24,891 bases of DNA from Chthonomonas sp. UBA6659. GTDB taxonomy: Bacteria > Armatimonadota > Fimbriimonadia > Fimbriimonadales > Fimbriimonadaceae. This document shows, in pieces, positions 23,586 to 24,891 of this stretch. The notes beneath the pieces are model-generated. The model searched no databases and was not told where the DNA came from. It was given only the letters and a program-made list of their open reading frames with translations. The stretch spans positions 94,442-119,332 of the forward strand of contig DKKT01000076.1 in NCBI GenBank assembly GCA_002455425.1, given 5' to 3'. The position numbers and the translations under genes were made by a program. The stretch's first letter is position 1, and each line of letters opens with the position of its first letter.

Positions 23586-24758
23586 ATGAGCCTAGGAAAG
23601 AAGACTGTCCGCGATGCCGACCTTGCCGGAAAGCGCGTCCTTGTTCGCTGCGACTTCAACGTGCCCCTGGAAGGCGCGACGATCACCGACGACCGGCGGA
23701 TCACCGAGGCAATGCCGACGATCCTGTACCTGCTTGAGCAGGGTGCGTCGGTGATCCTGGCGAGCCACCTCGGACGGCCGAAAGGCATCACCCCCGAATT
23801 CTCTCTCGCGCCGGTCGCGGCCCGGCTCAGCGAACTGCTCGGGCGGAACGTCCCGCTCCTCTCCGATTGCGTTGGGCCCGAAGTCGAAGCGGCGGTCGCG
23901 GCGCTGCAGCCGGGGGACGTCGTCCTCCTGGAAAACGTCCGCTTCCATCCCGAAGAGGAGCAGAACGACCCGGCCTTCGCCGCGTCGCTCGCCAAGCTCG
24001 CGGATCTCTATGTCAACGACGCATTCGGCACCGCTCACCGGGCCCACGCGTCGACCGAAGGGGTCGCCCACATCCTCCCCGGCTACGCCGGCTTTCTGAT
24101 CGAGAAGGAGATCCGGTTCCTCGGCGAGGCGGTCGTGAATCCGGACAGACCGTTCGTCGCGATCCTCGGCGGAGCAAAGGTCAAGGACAAGATCGCCGTC
24201 ATCGACAGCCTTCTGCCCAAGGTCGATCGCCTCATCATCGGCGGAGGGATGGCTTTCACGTTCCTCAAAGCAAAGGGTTACGAAATCGGGGCCTCTCTCC
24301 TCGATGCGACCAACCTCGAATACGCCGCGGCGCTACTCCGCGACCACGCCGACAAGATCCTCCTGCCCGTCGACGTCGTGATCGCCTCCGAACTCTCGGA
24401 AACCGCTGCCACCCAGGTCGTGGTCGCCGACGCGATCCCGGCCGGCATGATCGGTGCCGACATCGGTCCCGCCACGATCCGAGAGTTCTCCGCCGTGATC
24501 GAGGCCGCCCAAACCGTTGTCTGGAATGGTCCGATGGGCGTGTTCGAGATGGCTCCGTTCGCCGCCGGCACCCGAGAAGTCGCGGCGGCGATCGCCCGAT
24601 GCGCGGGCACGACGATCGTAGGCGGCGGCGACTCCGCCGCCGCCGTCGAGGAGTTCGGGTTTGCGGATCAAGTCAGCCACGTCAGCACGGGCGGAGGCGC
24701 GAGCCTCGAATTCCTCGAAGGAAAAGCGCTACCCGGAATCGCCGCGCTCCGCGACTGA
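23586..24758 (+). CDS. pgk: Phosphoglycerate kinase
   Basis: This glycolytic enzyme transfers phosphate from 1,3-bisphosphoglycerate to ADP in the cytosol. The 390-residue length is normal. It shows RVLVRCDFNVPL (17-28), the substrate loop ASHLGRPKG (59-67), LLENVRFHPEE, DAFGTAHRAHAS, the ILGGAKVKDKI nucleotide-site block, WNGPMGVFE and GGGDSAAAV. The start at ATG 23586 matches the family N-terminus (MSLGKKTVRDADLAGKRV). No Shine-Dalgarno sequence stands at normal distance (GGAG is about 17 bases away), so initiation may be weakly SD-dependent. The open frame continues far upstream, but only as antisense of dapA. Only 42 bp separate it from dapA, so its promoter must overlap the dapA coding region. 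It converges with the next gene with one base between stop codons. Confidence 0.96.
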   Translation: MSLGKKTVRDADLAGKRVLVRCDFNVPLEGATITDDRRITEAMPTILYLLEQGASVILASHLGRPKGITPEFSLAPVAARLSELLGRNVPLLSDCVGPEVEAAVAALQPGDVVLLENVRFHPEEEQNDPAFAASLAKLADLYVNDAFGTAHRAHASTEGVAHILPGYAGFLIEKEIRFLGEAVVNPDRPFVAILGGAKVKDKIAVIDSLLPKVDRLIIGGGMAFTFLKAKGYEIGASLLDATNLEYAAALLRDHADKILLPVDVVIASELSETAATQVVVADAIPAGMIGADIGPATIREFSAVIEAAQTVVWNGPMGVFEMAPFAAGTREVAAAIARCAGTTIVGGGDSAAAVEEFGFADQVSHVSTGGGASLEFLEGKALPGIAALRD

Positions 24759-24759
24759 C

Positions 24760-24891
24760 CTAACGGCCCTGGGGAGCCGGATCGGCGTCGAACTTGAACG
24801 GCTTGCCGCGCATCGCGTTGAACTGCTTGCGCTGTGCGGGGGTCAGGACGGCGAGGAGCTTCGACCCCACTCCGGCGACGGCTCGCTTGCA
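24760..24891 (-). CDS. C-terminal end of a protein with an LTPAQ motif (5' end outside window)
   Basis: Reading from the window end, 43 codons are open on the minus strand and stop at TAG 24760-24762. The peptide includes KLLAVLTPAQRKQFNAM and ends GKPFKFDADPAPQGR. The LTPAQ...F motif and the GKPF tail resemble the LTxxQ motif of Spy/CpxP-like periplasmic proteins and similar small exported proteins. The N-terminus, including any signal peptide, lies outside the window, so family assignment is tentative. It is convergent with pgk, one base apart. Confidence 0.6.
   Translation of the reverse strand, partial: CKRAVAGVGSKLLAVLTPAQRKQFNAMRGKPFKFDADPAPQGR

Overview
The window is high-GC bacterial chromosome with dense coding, 18 protein genes (two of them cut by the window ends) and short spacers. 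No mobile element, CRISPR array, rRNA or tRNA is visible. It holds housekeeping genes (transketolase, greA, pgk, dapA, a pyrimidine nucleoside phosphorylase, rtcB), a complete pilB-pilT-pilC type IV pilus motor cluster, and several exported proteins: a Tricorn-like S41 protease, a subtilase with repeated C-terminal beta modules, a VIT-VWA protein and a beta-propeller protein. This mix resembles Armatimonadota, particularly the Fimbriimonas group. That placement is a judgement from gene content and protein style, not from a search.

Layout. 1-1222 (+): the 3' end of transketolase, then greA behind a TATAAT-type promoter. 1229-4741 (-): a probable operon of an MFS/GPH-type transporter, an M32 metallocarboxypeptidase and an orphan CoA-transferase alpha subunit. 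4797-9752 (-): a secreted subtilase followed by a secreted Tricorn-like protease, ending at a 13-bp hairpin. 9868-12723 (-): a REC-PAS-GGDEF regulator with its own promoter and, upstream of it, a pyrimidine nucleoside phosphorylase. 12809-14008 (+): rtcB, divergent from the phosphorylase, closed by a 16-bp bidirectional terminator shared with pilC. 14068-18431 (-): pilB, pilT and pilC. 18432-18751: a 320-bp divergent spacer. 18752-22647 (+): a VIT-VWA gene coupled by an ATGA overlap to a beta-propeller gene. 22644-24891: dapA (-) overlapping the propeller gene tail to tail, pgk (+) divergent from dapA, and the 3' end of a convergent gene with an LTPAQ motif.

How the genes fit together. The pil genes supply the extension ATPase, the retraction ATPase and the platform protein. 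The REC-PAS-GGDEF protein could feed c-di-GMP into surface behaviour. The protease pair and the MFS transporter/M32 peptidase suggest growth on external protein and small molecules. Two points merit most attention. PilB has lost all four cysteines of its usual zinc motif. The VWA and propeller genes facing the pil motor recall the two halves of the pilus-tip protein PilY1.
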